A stretch of 8,626 nucleotides of DNA from Alphaproteobacteria bacterium. GTDB taxonomy: Bacteria; Pseudomonadota; Alphaproteobacteria; Puniceispirillales; Puniceispirillaceae. The translations under genes were made by a program, and so were the position numbers. Where the stretch lies: contig WTHV01000034.1 in assembly GCA_011525265.1 (NCBI GenBank), positions 1 to 8,626 of the forward strand, read 5' to 3'. A model generated the notes under the pieces. It had not been told where the DNA came from. It was given only the letters and a program-made list of their open reading frames with translations, and ran no database searches. Below, piece after piece: positions 1-6,314 of this stretch (position 1 is its first letter; the number at the start of each line of letters is the position of its first letter).

Positions 1-1434
1 CTTGCCACCTTATTAGGGGTCGGGCCTTCTGCCTTATCAAATTATGCCAAGCGCGGTGATATGCCATCAGGCAGGCGCACAGCCCTTGATAAGGCCCTGC
101 GTCAAGAAGGCTATATCTGGAATGAGGCACGACAAGATTTTGACCTCCTACCCGTAAACTCACAACACATAGGCTCAGATAAGGCAAAACCTATCTGCCT
201 GTTAATCATTACAGGTGGCATTGCCGCTTATAAATCATTGGAATTAGCGCGCCGCCTTATGGATGAGGGCTATCAAGTGCGCGGCGTGATGACGCAATCA
301 GCCCAAGAATTTATCACCCCCCTCTCATTGGCTGCGCTGACAGCGGAGCGCGTTTACACTGAGCTATTCTCGCTAACAGATGAACAGGAGATGGGGCATA
401 TCCGCCTAGCACGCGAAGCAGACCTTGTTCTAGTCGCGCCTGCCACTGGCAATTTTATCGCAAAAATCGCAACTGGTCTGGCAGATGATTTGGCAAGCAC
501 ATTATGTCTTGCCTCTGATGCGCCTATGTATTTTGCCCCCGCCATGAACCCTGTCATGTGGGCACAGCCTGCCACGCAGGAAAATTGCCAAAAGTTGCGG
601 ATGCGCGGCGCAGTACAAATTGGCCCTGCCACGGGTGATACAGCCTGTGGTGAGGTTGGCGAAGGTCGTTTTGCCGCTGTGCCAGATATCATAGCAAGCC
701 TGCCAGCGATAGGCGATGATTTGACCGCAAATCGCCCCCTTTCAGGCCGACATATTTTAATTACCGCAGGCCCCACAAGAGAGCCCATTGATGGTGTCCG
801 TTATATTTCGAATCATTCATCAGGAAAGCAAGGCTATGCTATAGCCACTGCCTGTGTTGCGGCAGGTGCGCGCGTGACCCTTATCAGCGGGCCCACAGAA
901 TTACCCGCACCAAAAGGGGTTGATTTCATCTCTGTTCAAACAGCCAAAGAGATGCATAAAGCGGCACATGATCATGCCACATCAGTGCCATTTGACTGTG
1001 CCATTTGCACAGCCGCAGTGGCAGATTGGCATATTGTGGGCGCAAGCCATCGCAAGATGAAAAAGACAGATCATTCCGCCTCGCCTGTTCTTGAGTTGGC
1101 AGAAAACCCCGATATTCTGAAAAGCTTATGCGAAATGGCACAACGGCCAAGACTTGTCATTGGTTTTGCGGCAGAAACAGAGAATCTCATCCCTGCCGCC
1201 ATTGCCAAACGGCACAGAAAAGGCTGTGATTGGATTGTTGCAAATCAGGTTAACCCAACAAATAGCGTCTTTGGCTCAGACCATAATGACATTATCTTGA
1301 TTCGCGAAGGCGAGGAGACAAGATGGCCGCAGACAAGTAAAATGGCCATAGCAGAACGACTTGCCACAGATATCGCAACCCACCTATCGCACCATCAAGA
1401 AGAGGCCTCTTACTATGTCACGCCCAAAGATTGA
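1..1434 (+). CDS. coaBC: CoaBC (phosphopantothenoylcysteine decarboxylase / phosphopantothenate-cysteine ligase) with an N-terminal helix-turn-helix-like extension; 5' end outside window
   Basis: Bifunctional cytosolic enzyme of coenzyme A synthesis. CoaB joins cysteine to CTP-activated 4'-phosphopantothenate; CoaC decarboxylates the product with FMN to give 4'-phosphopantetheine. Numbering the codon at base 1 as residue 1, the CoaC half starts near residue 64 with TGGIAAYKS. It has the catalytic His133 (GHIRLA), the PAMN motif with Asn183, and Cys216 in ACGEVGEGR. The CoaB half starts near 249 with ITAGPTREP, then SNHSSGK (to 276), AAVADW (about 338-343) and the KMKK lysines (352-355). The core looks complete and intact. 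The frame stays open to base 1. Residues 1-20 resemble a Cro/cI-type helix-turn-helix, followed by about 40 linker residues. ATG61 is the only conventional start before the core, has no clear ribosome binding site, and would cut the helix-turn-helix. I therefore infer a fusion starting upstream. E. coli CoaBC (about 406 residues) lacks this extension. The gene leads a cluster with dut. Confidence 0.93.
   Translation, partial: LATLLGVGPSALSNYAKRGDMPSGRRTALDKALRQEGYIWNEARQDFDLLPVNSQHIGSDKAKPICLLIITGGIAAYKSLELARRLMDEGYQVRGVMTQSAQEFITPLSLAALTAERVYTELFSLTDEQEMGHIRLAREADLVLVAPATGNFIAKIATGLADDLASTLCLASDAPMYFAPAMNPVMWAQPATQENCQKLRMRGAVQIGPATGDTACGEVGEGRFAAVPDIIASLPAIGDDLTANRPLSGRHILITAGPTREPIDGVRYISNHSSGKQGYAIATACVAAGARVTLISGPTELPAPKGVDFISVQTAKEMHKAAHDHATSVPFDCAICTAAVADWHIVGASHRKMKKTDHSASPVLELAENPDILKSLCEMAQRPRLVIGFAAETENLIPAAIAKRHRKGCDWIVANQVNPTNSVFGSDHNDIILIREGEETRWPQTSKMAIAERLATDIATHLSHHQEEASYYVTPKD
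1397..1404 (+). promoter_or_regulatory. Ribosome binding site setting the dut start
   Basis: An AAGAAGAGG-like purine stretch lies inside the 3' end of coaBC, about 10 bases before ATG1415. The in-frame upstream codon at 1361 would add 18 residues not expected in a dUTPase. This site therefore favours 1415 as the start. Confidence 0.6.
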
Positions 1435-1867
1435 CCTTGTGAAACTGCCTCATGGTGCTGATTTACCGCTACCTGCTTATCAAACAGATGGCGCAGCTGG
1501 TATGGATATTTATGCCGCCATTGCAGAAGATATTATCATCGCACCAGGCGACTTTACCGCCATTCCCACTGGCCTTTCGGTGGCCTTGCCAGAGGGGTTT
1601 GAAATTCAAGTGCGGCCGCGCTCTGGCCTTGCCTTTAAGCATGGCGTCACAGTGCTAAACAGCCCCGGGACCATCGATAGTGATTATCGTGGTGAGATTA
1701 AAGTCGCGCTGATTAATCATGGCACAGAGCCCGTGACCATCACCCATGGTATGCGTATTGCCCAAATGGTATTGGCAAAGGTCATACAAGGTGACTGGCA
1801 AGAGGTTGCCGCGCTTGATGAGACATCGCGCGGCACTGGCGGCTTTGGTTCAACCGGCACAGATTAG
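1415..1867 (+). CDS. dut: dUTP diphosphatase (dUTPase)
   Basis: Hydrolyses dUTP to dUMP and pyrophosphate. This keeps uracil out of DNA and supplies dUMP for thymidylate synthesis. It acts in the cytosol, and family members are homotrimers. The 150-residue length is normal for the family. All five trimeric dUTPase motifs are present in order: motif 1 AAGMDIYAA (27-35, Asp31), motif 2 PRSGLA (68-73), motif 3 GTIDSDYRGE (85-94, with the expected catalytic Asp88), motif 4 RIAQMVL (114-120), and the glycine-rich C-terminal arm RGTGGFGSTG (139-148) that closes over the substrate. The start at 1415 follows a good ribosome binding site and gives the expected N-terminus. The gene overlaps coaBC by 20 bases in another frame, so translation is probably coupled. 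The same pairing (dfp-dut) exists in E. coli. Confidence 0.96.
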   Translation: MSRPKIDLVKLPHGADLPLPAYQTDGAAGMDIYAAIAEDIIIAPGDFTAIPTGLSVALPEGFEIQVRPRSGLAFKHGVTVLNSPGTIDSDYRGEIKVALINHGTEPVTITHGMRIAQMVLAKVIQGDWQEVAALDETSRGTGGFGSTGTD

Positions 1868-1887
1868 CCAGCAGAGAGACACAGCTT

Positions 1888-2673
1888 ATGACAGAGCCTT
1901 TAACAGATGCTGAAATCACGCGCTATGCCAGACAGCTGATCTTGCCAGAAATTAGCGATGACGGACAAGATGCCATCAAAGCCACAAGGCTTGGGATCAT
2001 TGGCGCGGGCGGCCTTGGCAACCCTGCGCTTGCGCTTGCGGCGGCAACTGGTTTTGGGCATATCACGCTGATAGATGATGATGTAATCGAAGCCACCAAT
2101 TTCAATCGGCAATTCCTATTCACACCTGCTGATGAGGGCCAAGATAAGGCTGTTTGTGCCGCCGCCAAAGCCCAAGCACAAAACCCCCTTATCACAGTGA
2201 CAAGCCAAAAGGCACGTTTTGATGAGGCCACTGCCAGTGATTTTGTCTTAGCCCATGATATCATCATAGATGCGAGCGATAATCCTGAAACGCGCCTTTG
2301 TGCCAACCGGACAGCCCTTGCCCATAATAAGCCGCTGATTTTTGTCTCTGCGATTCGTTTTGAAGGGCAATTGGCTGTTTTTGCGCCCCATGCTGATGGG
2401 GGTGAGCGCATGGCGTGTTATGAATGTTTGTTTCCGCATAATCCAAATGCCGCAGAGATTCCTAATTGCGCAACCGTTGGCATAGCAGGACCTATTACAA
2501 CCATGATGGGCGCGATGGCTGTGCTAGAGGCTGTTAAGCTTGTCACCAAAATGGGAAGAATTGGCACCTCATTACAAGGAAAGCTTATGCTATTTGATGG
2601 GCTGTCTTGTCATATGGATGTGATAACAACAAAGCGGGACAATCATTGCCCCGCTTGTTCACATTTATCGTAA
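1888..2673 (+). CDS. ThiF/MoeB/HesA-family E1-like adenylyltransferase
   Basis: Family members adenylate the C-terminal glycine of a small ubiquitin-like sulfur carrier (ThiS in thiamine synthesis, MoaD in molybdopterin synthesis) with ATP, so that it can accept sulfur. The 261 residues form one complete adenylation domain: arginine finger region RYARQL (12-17), nucleotide loop GAGGLG (39-44), acidic stretch DDD (63-65), NFNRQ (71-75) and DASDN (128-132). Two CxxC pairs expected to bind zinc are at Cys177/Cys180 and Cys254/Cys257. Cys194, in NCATVGIAGP, sits where ThiF and MoeB carry a conserved cysteine. There is no C-terminal rhodanese domain. The CYECLFP and LFDG wording is somewhat closer to ThiF than to E. 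coli MoeB, but the sequence alone does not settle the partner. No ThiS or MoaD gene is in the window. The start follows an AGAGAG ribosome binding site, 20 bases after dut, so the gene is probably in the same operon. Confidence 0.9.
   Translation: MTEPLTDAEITRYARQLILPEISDDGQDAIKATRLGIIGAGGLGNPALALAAATGFGHITLIDDDVIEATNFNRQFLFTPADEGQDKAVCAAAKAQAQNPLITVTSQKARFDEATASDFVLAHDIIIDASDNPETRLCANRTALAHNKPLIFVSAIRFEGQLAVFAPHADGGERMACYECLFPHNPNAAEIPNCATVGIAGPITTMMGAMAVLEAVKLVTKMGRIGTSLQGKLMLFDGLSCHMDVITTKRDNHCPACSHLS
2628..2659 (-). terminator. Candidate hairpin terminator in the convergent zone
   Basis: An inverted repeat lies within the last codons of the ThiF-like gene. AAGCGGG (2632-2638) pairs with CCCGCTT (2650-2656). 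Inside it, after an A/C mismatch, CAA pairs with TTG around a TCA loop; outside it, AAC pairs with GTT around one bulged base. Read on the minus strand it lies just beyond the dehydrogenase stop and is followed by TGTTGTTATC, a modest U-rich tail. The plus-strand tail is poorer. It is a plausible but weak terminator for the dehydrogenase transcript; the repeat could also be a chance result of codon constraints. Confidence 0.35.
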
Positions 2674-2685
2674 ATCTAACCTGCC

Positions 2686-3663
2686 CTAGAGCATTGCCTG
2701 AACAACGCGATCAGGCGGGGTGTGACCATCAATAAAGGTTTGAATATTGATGATGACCTTTTGCCCCATATCTTGGCGACCTTCAATCGTGGCAGAGCCA
2801 ATATGTGGCAAAAGTACCGTGTTTTTCAATTTGCGCAATTTGGCTGGGATTTCAGGCTCATTACGATAGACATCAAGCCCGGCACCAGCGATACCATTAT
2901 TGCTAAGCAAATCAATCAGCGCATCTTCATCAACCACATCACCGCGTGAACAATTCACCAAATAAGCATGAGGCTGCATTAAACACAGACGTTCACGTGA
3001 CAGCAAATTCTGTGTTGCAGGCGTTGATGGGCAATTCACAGATACAATATCCATGCGTGGCAACATCTGGTCGAGAGACTCCCAATATGTTGCCTCTAAT
3101 TCTTCTTCAAGCTGGGGGTGCACTGGCTTGCGGTTATGATAATGAATAGACATACCAAAGCCGCGGGCACGGCGTGCCACGGCCTCACCAATATTGCCCA
3201 TACCAACAATACCAAGGCGCTTGCCATTAATACGGTGGCCAAGCATACCTGTTGGCGCCCAGCCTTTCCATTGGCCAGAACGGGCACGCGCATCACCCTC
3301 AGCGATACGGCGCGGCACGGCCAGAATAAGGCTCATGACCACATCAGCTGTATCTTCTGTTAAGACGCCCGGCGTGTTTGTCACCGTAATGCCCTTGGCA
3401 TGGGCGGCCGCCAAATCAATATGGTCAACACCAACGCCAAAAGAGGCAATCAGCTTTAATTTTGGCCCTGCGGCCTCAATAATTTCAGCATTGATTGAAT
3501 CTGTGACGGTTGGGACAAGCACATCAGCTTCGCGAACAGCCTCTTTCAAAGCTTCGGGGCTCATTGCTTCATCTGATTCATTCAAAGTCGCATTGAATAA
3601 TTCTCTCATTCTGGTTTCAACAGAATCAGGCAATTGACGGGTTAAAATAATCCGTGGTTTCAT
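2686..3663 (-). CDS. D-2-hydroxyacid dehydrogenase, probable glyoxylate/hydroxypyruvate reductase
   Basis: NAD(P)H-dependent oxidoreductase expected to reduce a 2-oxoacid, most likely glyoxylate or hydroxypyruvate, to the D-2-hydroxyacid in the cytosol. The 325-residue length is normal. The N-terminal catalytic half contains FGVGVDHIDL (75-84) and TNTPGVLTEDTAD (95-107). The Rossmann domain starts at KRLGIVGMGNIG (148-159). The catalytic triad is Arg240 (NCSRGDVVDEDAL), Glu269 (NEPE) and His287 (LPHIGSAT). The second beta strand ends HNRKP (176-180), with basic residues where NAD-specific enzymes usually carry an acid, so NADPH preference is inferred. The start at 3663 is chosen because AAGGTG lies about 11 bases before it; the upstream GTG at 3672 is only 2 bases from that site. 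The gene converges on the ThiF-like gene with a 12-base gap and diverges from the SH3-domain gene. Exact substrate is not proven; other 2-hydroxyacid dehydrogenases share this architecture. Confidence 0.9.
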   Translation of the reverse strand: MKPRIILTRQLPDSVETRMRELFNATLNESDEAMSPEALKEAVREADVLVPTVTDSINAEIIEAAGPKLKLIASFGVGVDHIDLAAAHAKGITVTNTPGVLTEDTADVVMSLILAVPRRIAEGDARARSGQWKGWAPTGMLGHRINGKRLGIVGMGNIGEAVARRARGFGMSIHYHNRKPVHPQLEEELEATYWESLDQMLPRMDIVSVNCPSTPATQNLLSRERLCLMQPHAYLVNCSRGDVVDEDALIDLLSNNGIAGAGLDVYRNEPEIPAKLRKLKNTVLLPHIGSATIEGRQDMGQKVIINIQTFIDGHTPPDRVVQAML

Positions 3664-3674
3664 GATAAACACAT

Positions 3675-3680
3675 CACCTT
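3675..3680 (-). promoter_or_regulatory. Ribosome binding site setting the dehydrogenase start
   Basis: AAGGTG on the minus strand precedes ATG3663 by 11 bases but GTG3672 by only 2. This favours the ATG and a protein beginning MKPRIILTRQ. Confidence 0.6.
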
Positions 3681-3705
3681 TGATAGTGGTCTTGCTAGAG
3701 AATAT

Positions 3706-3816
3706 ACAAAAAATAGTCTCATCACATAGGACATATTATCATTATTTTGTGATTTGCCTAGCGTCAAACCATGCCAGAGTGCTATTCTTTGTTCTGTGAA
3801 ATCGCTATTTTTTGTT
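3706..3816. repeat. Three copies of a CTATTYTTTGT element in the divergent intergenic region
   Basis: GCTATTCTTTGTT (3781-3793) and GCTATTTTTTGTT (3804-3816) are direct repeats matching at 12 of 13 positions, 23 bases apart. The 11-base core CTATTTTTTGT recurs exactly on the minus strand at 3716-3706. All three lie in the 186-base region between the divergent dehydrogenase and SH3-domain genes. They could be operator sites for a shared regulator. The T-rich core is low complexity, so chance is a real alternative. Confidence 0.45.
3741..3767 (-). promoter_or_regulatory. Possible sigma-70-type promoter for the dehydrogenase gene
   Basis: On the minus strand TTGACG (3767-3762) is a 5/6 match to a -35 box. 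AATAAT (3746-3741) follows after 15 bases and is a 5/6 match to a -10 box. The spacer is short. GATAAT (3740-3735) is a better hexamer but at 21 bases is too far. The implied leader is about 70 bases. It is a motif match only, in AT-rich DNA where such matches are common. Confidence 0.3.
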
Positions 3817-3849
3817 GCCCCATTGGATCAATTACGTTTTTTTAAGCTC

Positions 3850-4443
3850 ATGCACGTTACTCAACATACAAGCCTCACATCGCAACAGACTGCCTTAGCC
3901 GCACTAAAACGGCTTATGCTTGCTGTCTGTATGCTTTTGGCAGTTGGATTTATGGCAAGCCTGCCACCCTTTCACAGCGCCCTTTTCAATAGCGCTCATG
4001 CACAAGAAGCAAAATTGGTTGTACAAGGCTCAGGCCTTCCCGTGCCGCGCTTTGTGACTTTAAAATCAGACGAGGTGAATATGCGTGTCGGGCCGGGGCG
4101 TGAATATCCGCTATCATGGGTCTATAAGCAGAAAAACCTACCTCTTAAAGTCATTGCAGAATTTGATGTCTGGCGCAAAGTCATTGACCATGAAGGCACC
4201 ATTGGCTGGGTTCACTCACAGCTTGTGACGCTAAAGCGTTATGGGCTGATACAATCGCGCCTGACAAAACTGCACCGCAAGGCTGATGAGGCAAGCGCTG
4301 TCGTGGCGGTGGCGGATAAGGGTGTATTACTTGAATTACAAATTTGTGAGCCGCTATGGTGCCGTGTTGCGGCGAATGATCTGCGCGCTTATGTCCGCCG
4401 CGATGCCATTTGGGGCGTACTAGAGACTGAAACTTTGAATTAA
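3850..4443 (+). CDS. Exported protein with two bacterial SH3-like modules
   Basis: Recognisable as the small secreted SH3-like protein common in alphaproteobacteria; its biochemical role is unknown. Bacterial SH3-like modules generally bind peptidoglycan or proteins in the cell envelope. With the start at 3850 the protein has 197 residues. A basic KR at 20-21 precedes a hydrophobic segment (22-38) and a type I signal peptidase site AHA|QE after residue 51, so export to the periplasm is expected. The first SH3-like module runs about 68-128 with VNMRVGPGREYPLSWVY and ending GWVHSQLV. The second runs about 135-190, ending AYVRRDAIWGV, and carries Cys166 and Cys171, which could form a disulfide outside the cytosol. 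The start is uncertain: none of ATG3850, ATG3916 or an upstream TTG at 3754 has a clear ribosome binding site. ATG3850 gives a sensible signal peptide. It diverges from the dehydrogenase; fabA follows after 80 bases and probably has its own promoter. Confidence 0.85.
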   Translation: MHVTQHTSLTSQQTALAALKRLMLAVCMLLAVGFMASLPPFHSALFNSAHAQEAKLVVQGSGLPVPRFVTLKSDEVNMRVGPGREYPLSWVYKQKNLPLKVIAEFDVWRKVIDHEGTIGWVHSQLVTLKRYGLIQSRLTKLHRKADEASAVVAVADKGVLLELQICEPLWCRVAANDLRAYVRRDAIWGVLETETLN

Positions 4444-4477
4444 ACCACTTTTTTGCCACATATCCACGCAAAATTAA

Positions 4478-4486
4478 TGCTATAAA
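4478..4486 (+). promoter_or_regulatory. Possible extended -10 promoter for fabA-fabB-fabI
   Basis: TGCTATAAA combines a TG extension with TATAAA, a 5/6 match to the -10 consensus, 37 bases before the fabA start. No good -35 box sits 17 bases upstream; the nearby TTGCCA (4453-4458) is 22 bases away. An extended -10 can tolerate a poor -35. It fits the need for a promoter after the SH3-domain gene but is only a motif match. Confidence 0.35.
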
Positions 4487-4523
4487 CAAAGCGAAATACA
4501 AAACTCGAAAAGGGCTGTTTATT

Positions 4524-5039
4524 ATGTCACATACCCCACAATCTTCTTACTCTTATGATGATCTAATCTCTTGTGCAAAGGGTGAGATGTTTGGCAAAGG
4601 CAATCCGCAATTACCTCTACCACCAATGCTAATGTGTGACCGTATTACATCCATTGCTGATACGGGCGGTGCAAGTGACAAAGGTCATATCAGAGCGGAA
4701 TTTGATATTCACCCTGATCTATGGTTTTTCCCTTGTCATTTCGAAGGTGATCCGGTGATGCCTGGTTGTCTTGGTATGGATGCGCTATGGCAGCTTGTTG
4801 GCTTTTATCTTGGCTGGGCAGGCGGCAAGGGCCGCGGTCGTGCGCTATCTGTGGGTGAGGTAAAATTCACAGGGCAGATTCTGCCAACAGCAAAATTAGT
4901 TACATTTGAGCTTGATATGAAACGTGTCATTATGCGCCGCCTTGTTATGGGTATCGCAGATGGTCGCGTTCTTTGTGATGGCGAAGTGGTATTTGAAGCG
5001 AATGATATTCGCGTCGGCCTATTTGGCGCAGACGCATAA
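4524..5039 (+). CDS. fabA: FabA, 3-hydroxydecanoyl-ACP dehydratase/isomerase
   Basis: Dehydrates 3-hydroxyacyl-ACP in type II fatty acid synthesis. It also isomerises trans-2-decenoyl-ACP to cis-3-decenoyl-ACP, the step that introduces the double bond of unsaturated fatty acids without oxygen. It is a cytosolic hot-dog-fold dimer. The 171 residues match the E. coli length of 172. The active-site His72 lies in CHFEGDPVMPG (71-81) and the partner Asp86 in GMDALWQL (84-91). This GMDALW wording, with Asp rather than the Glu of FabZ, supports FabA over FabZ, as does the neighbouring fabB. The start follows AAAGGG with about 10 bases of spacing. It is the first gene of a three-gene run; its stop codon overlaps the ribosome binding site of fabB. 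Confidence 0.96.
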   Translation: MSHTPQSSYSYDDLISCAKGEMFGKGNPQLPLPPMLMCDRITSIADTGGASDKGHIRAEFDIHPDLWFFPCHFEGDPVMPGCLGMDALWQLVGFYLGWAGGKGRGRALSVGEVKFTGQILPTAKLVTFELDMKRVIMRRLVMGIADGRVLCDGEVVFEANDIRVGLFGADA

Positions 5040-5055
5040 AGGAGCGATAGCGATT

Positions 5056-6294
5056 ATGAGACGTGTTGTTATCACAGGTTTAGGGATCGTATCTTCTATT
5101 GGCAATAATGCTGAAGAGGTTACCCAATCATTAAAAACAGGCCGTTCAGGCATTGTTGCCGCCCCTGATTATGCAGAATTAGGGTTCCGCTCACAGGTTA
5201 AAGGCGCAGTGCAGCTTGATGTTGCAGAACATGTTGACCGCAAGCAATTACGCTTTATGGGCGAAGGCGCGGCCTATGCTGTTTTGGCGATGGAACAGGC
5301 TGTGGCAGATTCAGGTTTGGAAGAATCTGATATCTCTAACCCACGCACCGGCCTCATTGCTGGCTCTGGTGGCCCTTCAACAGCGAACATGCTTCAGGCA
5401 TTTGATATCACACGCGAGAAAGGCCCAAAACGTGTTGGCCCTTATATGGTGCCGCGTTGTATGTCATCAACTGTTGCTGCTTGTATTGCGACATTCTTCA
5501 AGATTAAAGGCGTGAATTATTCTATTTCATCAGCCTGCTCAACATCTGCGCATTGTATCTCAGCAGGGGCTGATGCCATTCGTTATGGCATGCAAGATAT
5601 CGTCTTTGCCGGTGGCGGCGAAGAATTGCATTGGACACTTTCAGTGCTATTTGATGCGATGGGTGCCATGTCATCTAATTTTAATGATGACCCAACAAAA
5701 GCCTCACGCGCTTATGATGCTGACCGTGATGGATTTGTCATTGCTGGCGGCGGCGGTATGCTTGTGTTGGAAGATTATGAGCATGCCAAAGCAAGAGGCG
5801 CGAAAATCTATGCTGAGATTGTTGGCTATGGTGCCAACTCTGATGGCCATGATATGGTCGCCCCATCTGGTGAAGGTGCAGTACGCTGTATGGATTTAGC
5901 CTTAGCTGGCTTTCATGGCAATGGCCTTGATATGCCGGTCAATTACATCAACGCCCATGGGACATCAACACCTGTTGGCGATATGAAAGAGCTAGAGGCG
6001 GTTCGCGCTGTCTTTACAGACAAGCAGGATTTGCCAATCGTTACTTCGACAAAATCACTAACTGGTCACTCATTGGGTGCCACAGGTGTTCAAGAAGCCA
6101 TTTATACCTTGCTGATGATGAAAGATAATTTCATTGCGGGATCTGCGAATATTGAAACACCTGACGAAGCCATTGGGAATATTCATATCCCAACAAGCCG
6201 CCTTGATAATCAAGATATTCAGCTTGCCCTATCAAACAGCTTTGGTTTTGGTGGCACAAATGCGTGTTTGGCACTTGCCAAATATAATGGCTAG
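5056..6294 (+). CDS. fabB: FabB, 3-oxoacyl-ACP synthase I
   Basis: Condenses acyl-ACP with malonyl-ACP and is the enzyme that elongates the cis-3-decenoyl-ACP made by FabA toward unsaturated fatty acids. It is a cytosolic thiolase-fold dimer. The 412 residues are close to the E. coli length of 406. The catalytic triad is complete: Cys161 in SSACSTSAH, His301 in NAHGTSTPVGD and His337 in KSLTGHSLGATG, with the conserved Lys333 just before. The C-terminal SNSFGFGGTNA loop (393-403) is intact. The start at 5056 is preceded by AAAGGAG overlapping the fabA stop. An in-frame ATG at 4924 lies inside fabA and would add 44 unrelated residues. Assignment to FabB rather than FabF rests on pairing with fabA and the SACSTSAHC active-site wording. 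It is 16 bases downstream of fabA and clearly co-transcribed. Confidence 0.95.
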   Translation: MRRVVITGLGIVSSIGNNAEEVTQSLKTGRSGIVAAPDYAELGFRSQVKGAVQLDVAEHVDRKQLRFMGEGAAYAVLAMEQAVADSGLEESDISNPRTGLIAGSGGPSTANMLQAFDITREKGPKRVGPYMVPRCMSSTVAACIATFFKIKGVNYSISSACSTSAHCISAGADAIRYGMQDIVFAGGGEELHWTLSVLFDAMGAMSSNFNDDPTKASRAYDADRDGFVIAGGGGMLVLEDYEHAKARGAKIYAEIVGYGANSDGHDMVAPSGEGAVRCMDLALAGFHGNGLDMPVNYINAHGTSTPVGDMKELEAVRAVFTDKQDLPIVTSTKSLTGHSLGATGVQEAIYTLLMMKDNFIAGSANIETPDEAIGNIHIPTSRLDNQDIQLALSNSFGFGGTNACLALAKYNG

Positions 6295-6314
6295 CACCTA
6301 AGGCGAGGGAAATT

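Noticed and set aside
61..63. ATG at 61 as the start of coaBC
   Set aside because: No convincing ribosome binding site precedes it. The frame is open upstream and this start would remove the recognition helix of a well-formed helix-turn-helix segment.
199..201. CTG at 199 as an internal start giving a standard-length CoaBC
   Set aside because: CTG is a very rare start and no purine-rich ribosome binding site precedes it.
354..788. 144-codon open frame on the minus strand inside coaBC
   Set aside because: It lies wholly antisense to a clearly conserved gene and shows no recognisable domain; a reading-frame shadow.
1361..1414. 18-codon upstream extension of dut
   Set aside because: It lies inside coaBC and does not resemble a dUTPase N-terminus; the ribosome binding site favours 1415.
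3670..3672. GTG at 3672 as the dehydrogenase start
   Set aside because: It is only 2 bases from AAGGTG; ATG3663 has usable spacing and gives the usual family N-terminus.
3734..3748. Fur-box-like sequence (AATAATGATAAT on the minus strand)
   Set aside because: Only two of three hexamer units match in very AT-rich DNA, and neither flanking gene suggests iron control.
3721..3753. ATCACA...TGTGAT inverted repeat as a CRP-type site
   Set aside because: The half-sites are in the opposite order to a CRP site (TGTGA-N6-TCACA) and 21 bases apart; probably chance.
3771..3845. 24-codon open frame starting at ATG3771
   Set aside because: It has no ribosome binding site and no recognisable features, and lies in the probable leader of the SH3-domain gene.
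4181..4501. 106-codon minus-strand open frame opposite the SH3-domain gene
   Set aside because: It is mostly antisense to a protein with clear family features, and its translation shows no domain or coding character.
4924..5055. 44-codon upstream extension of fabB
   Set aside because: It is a frame-shifted reading of fabA; FabB begins at RRVVITGLG and has its own ribosome binding site at 5038-5044.
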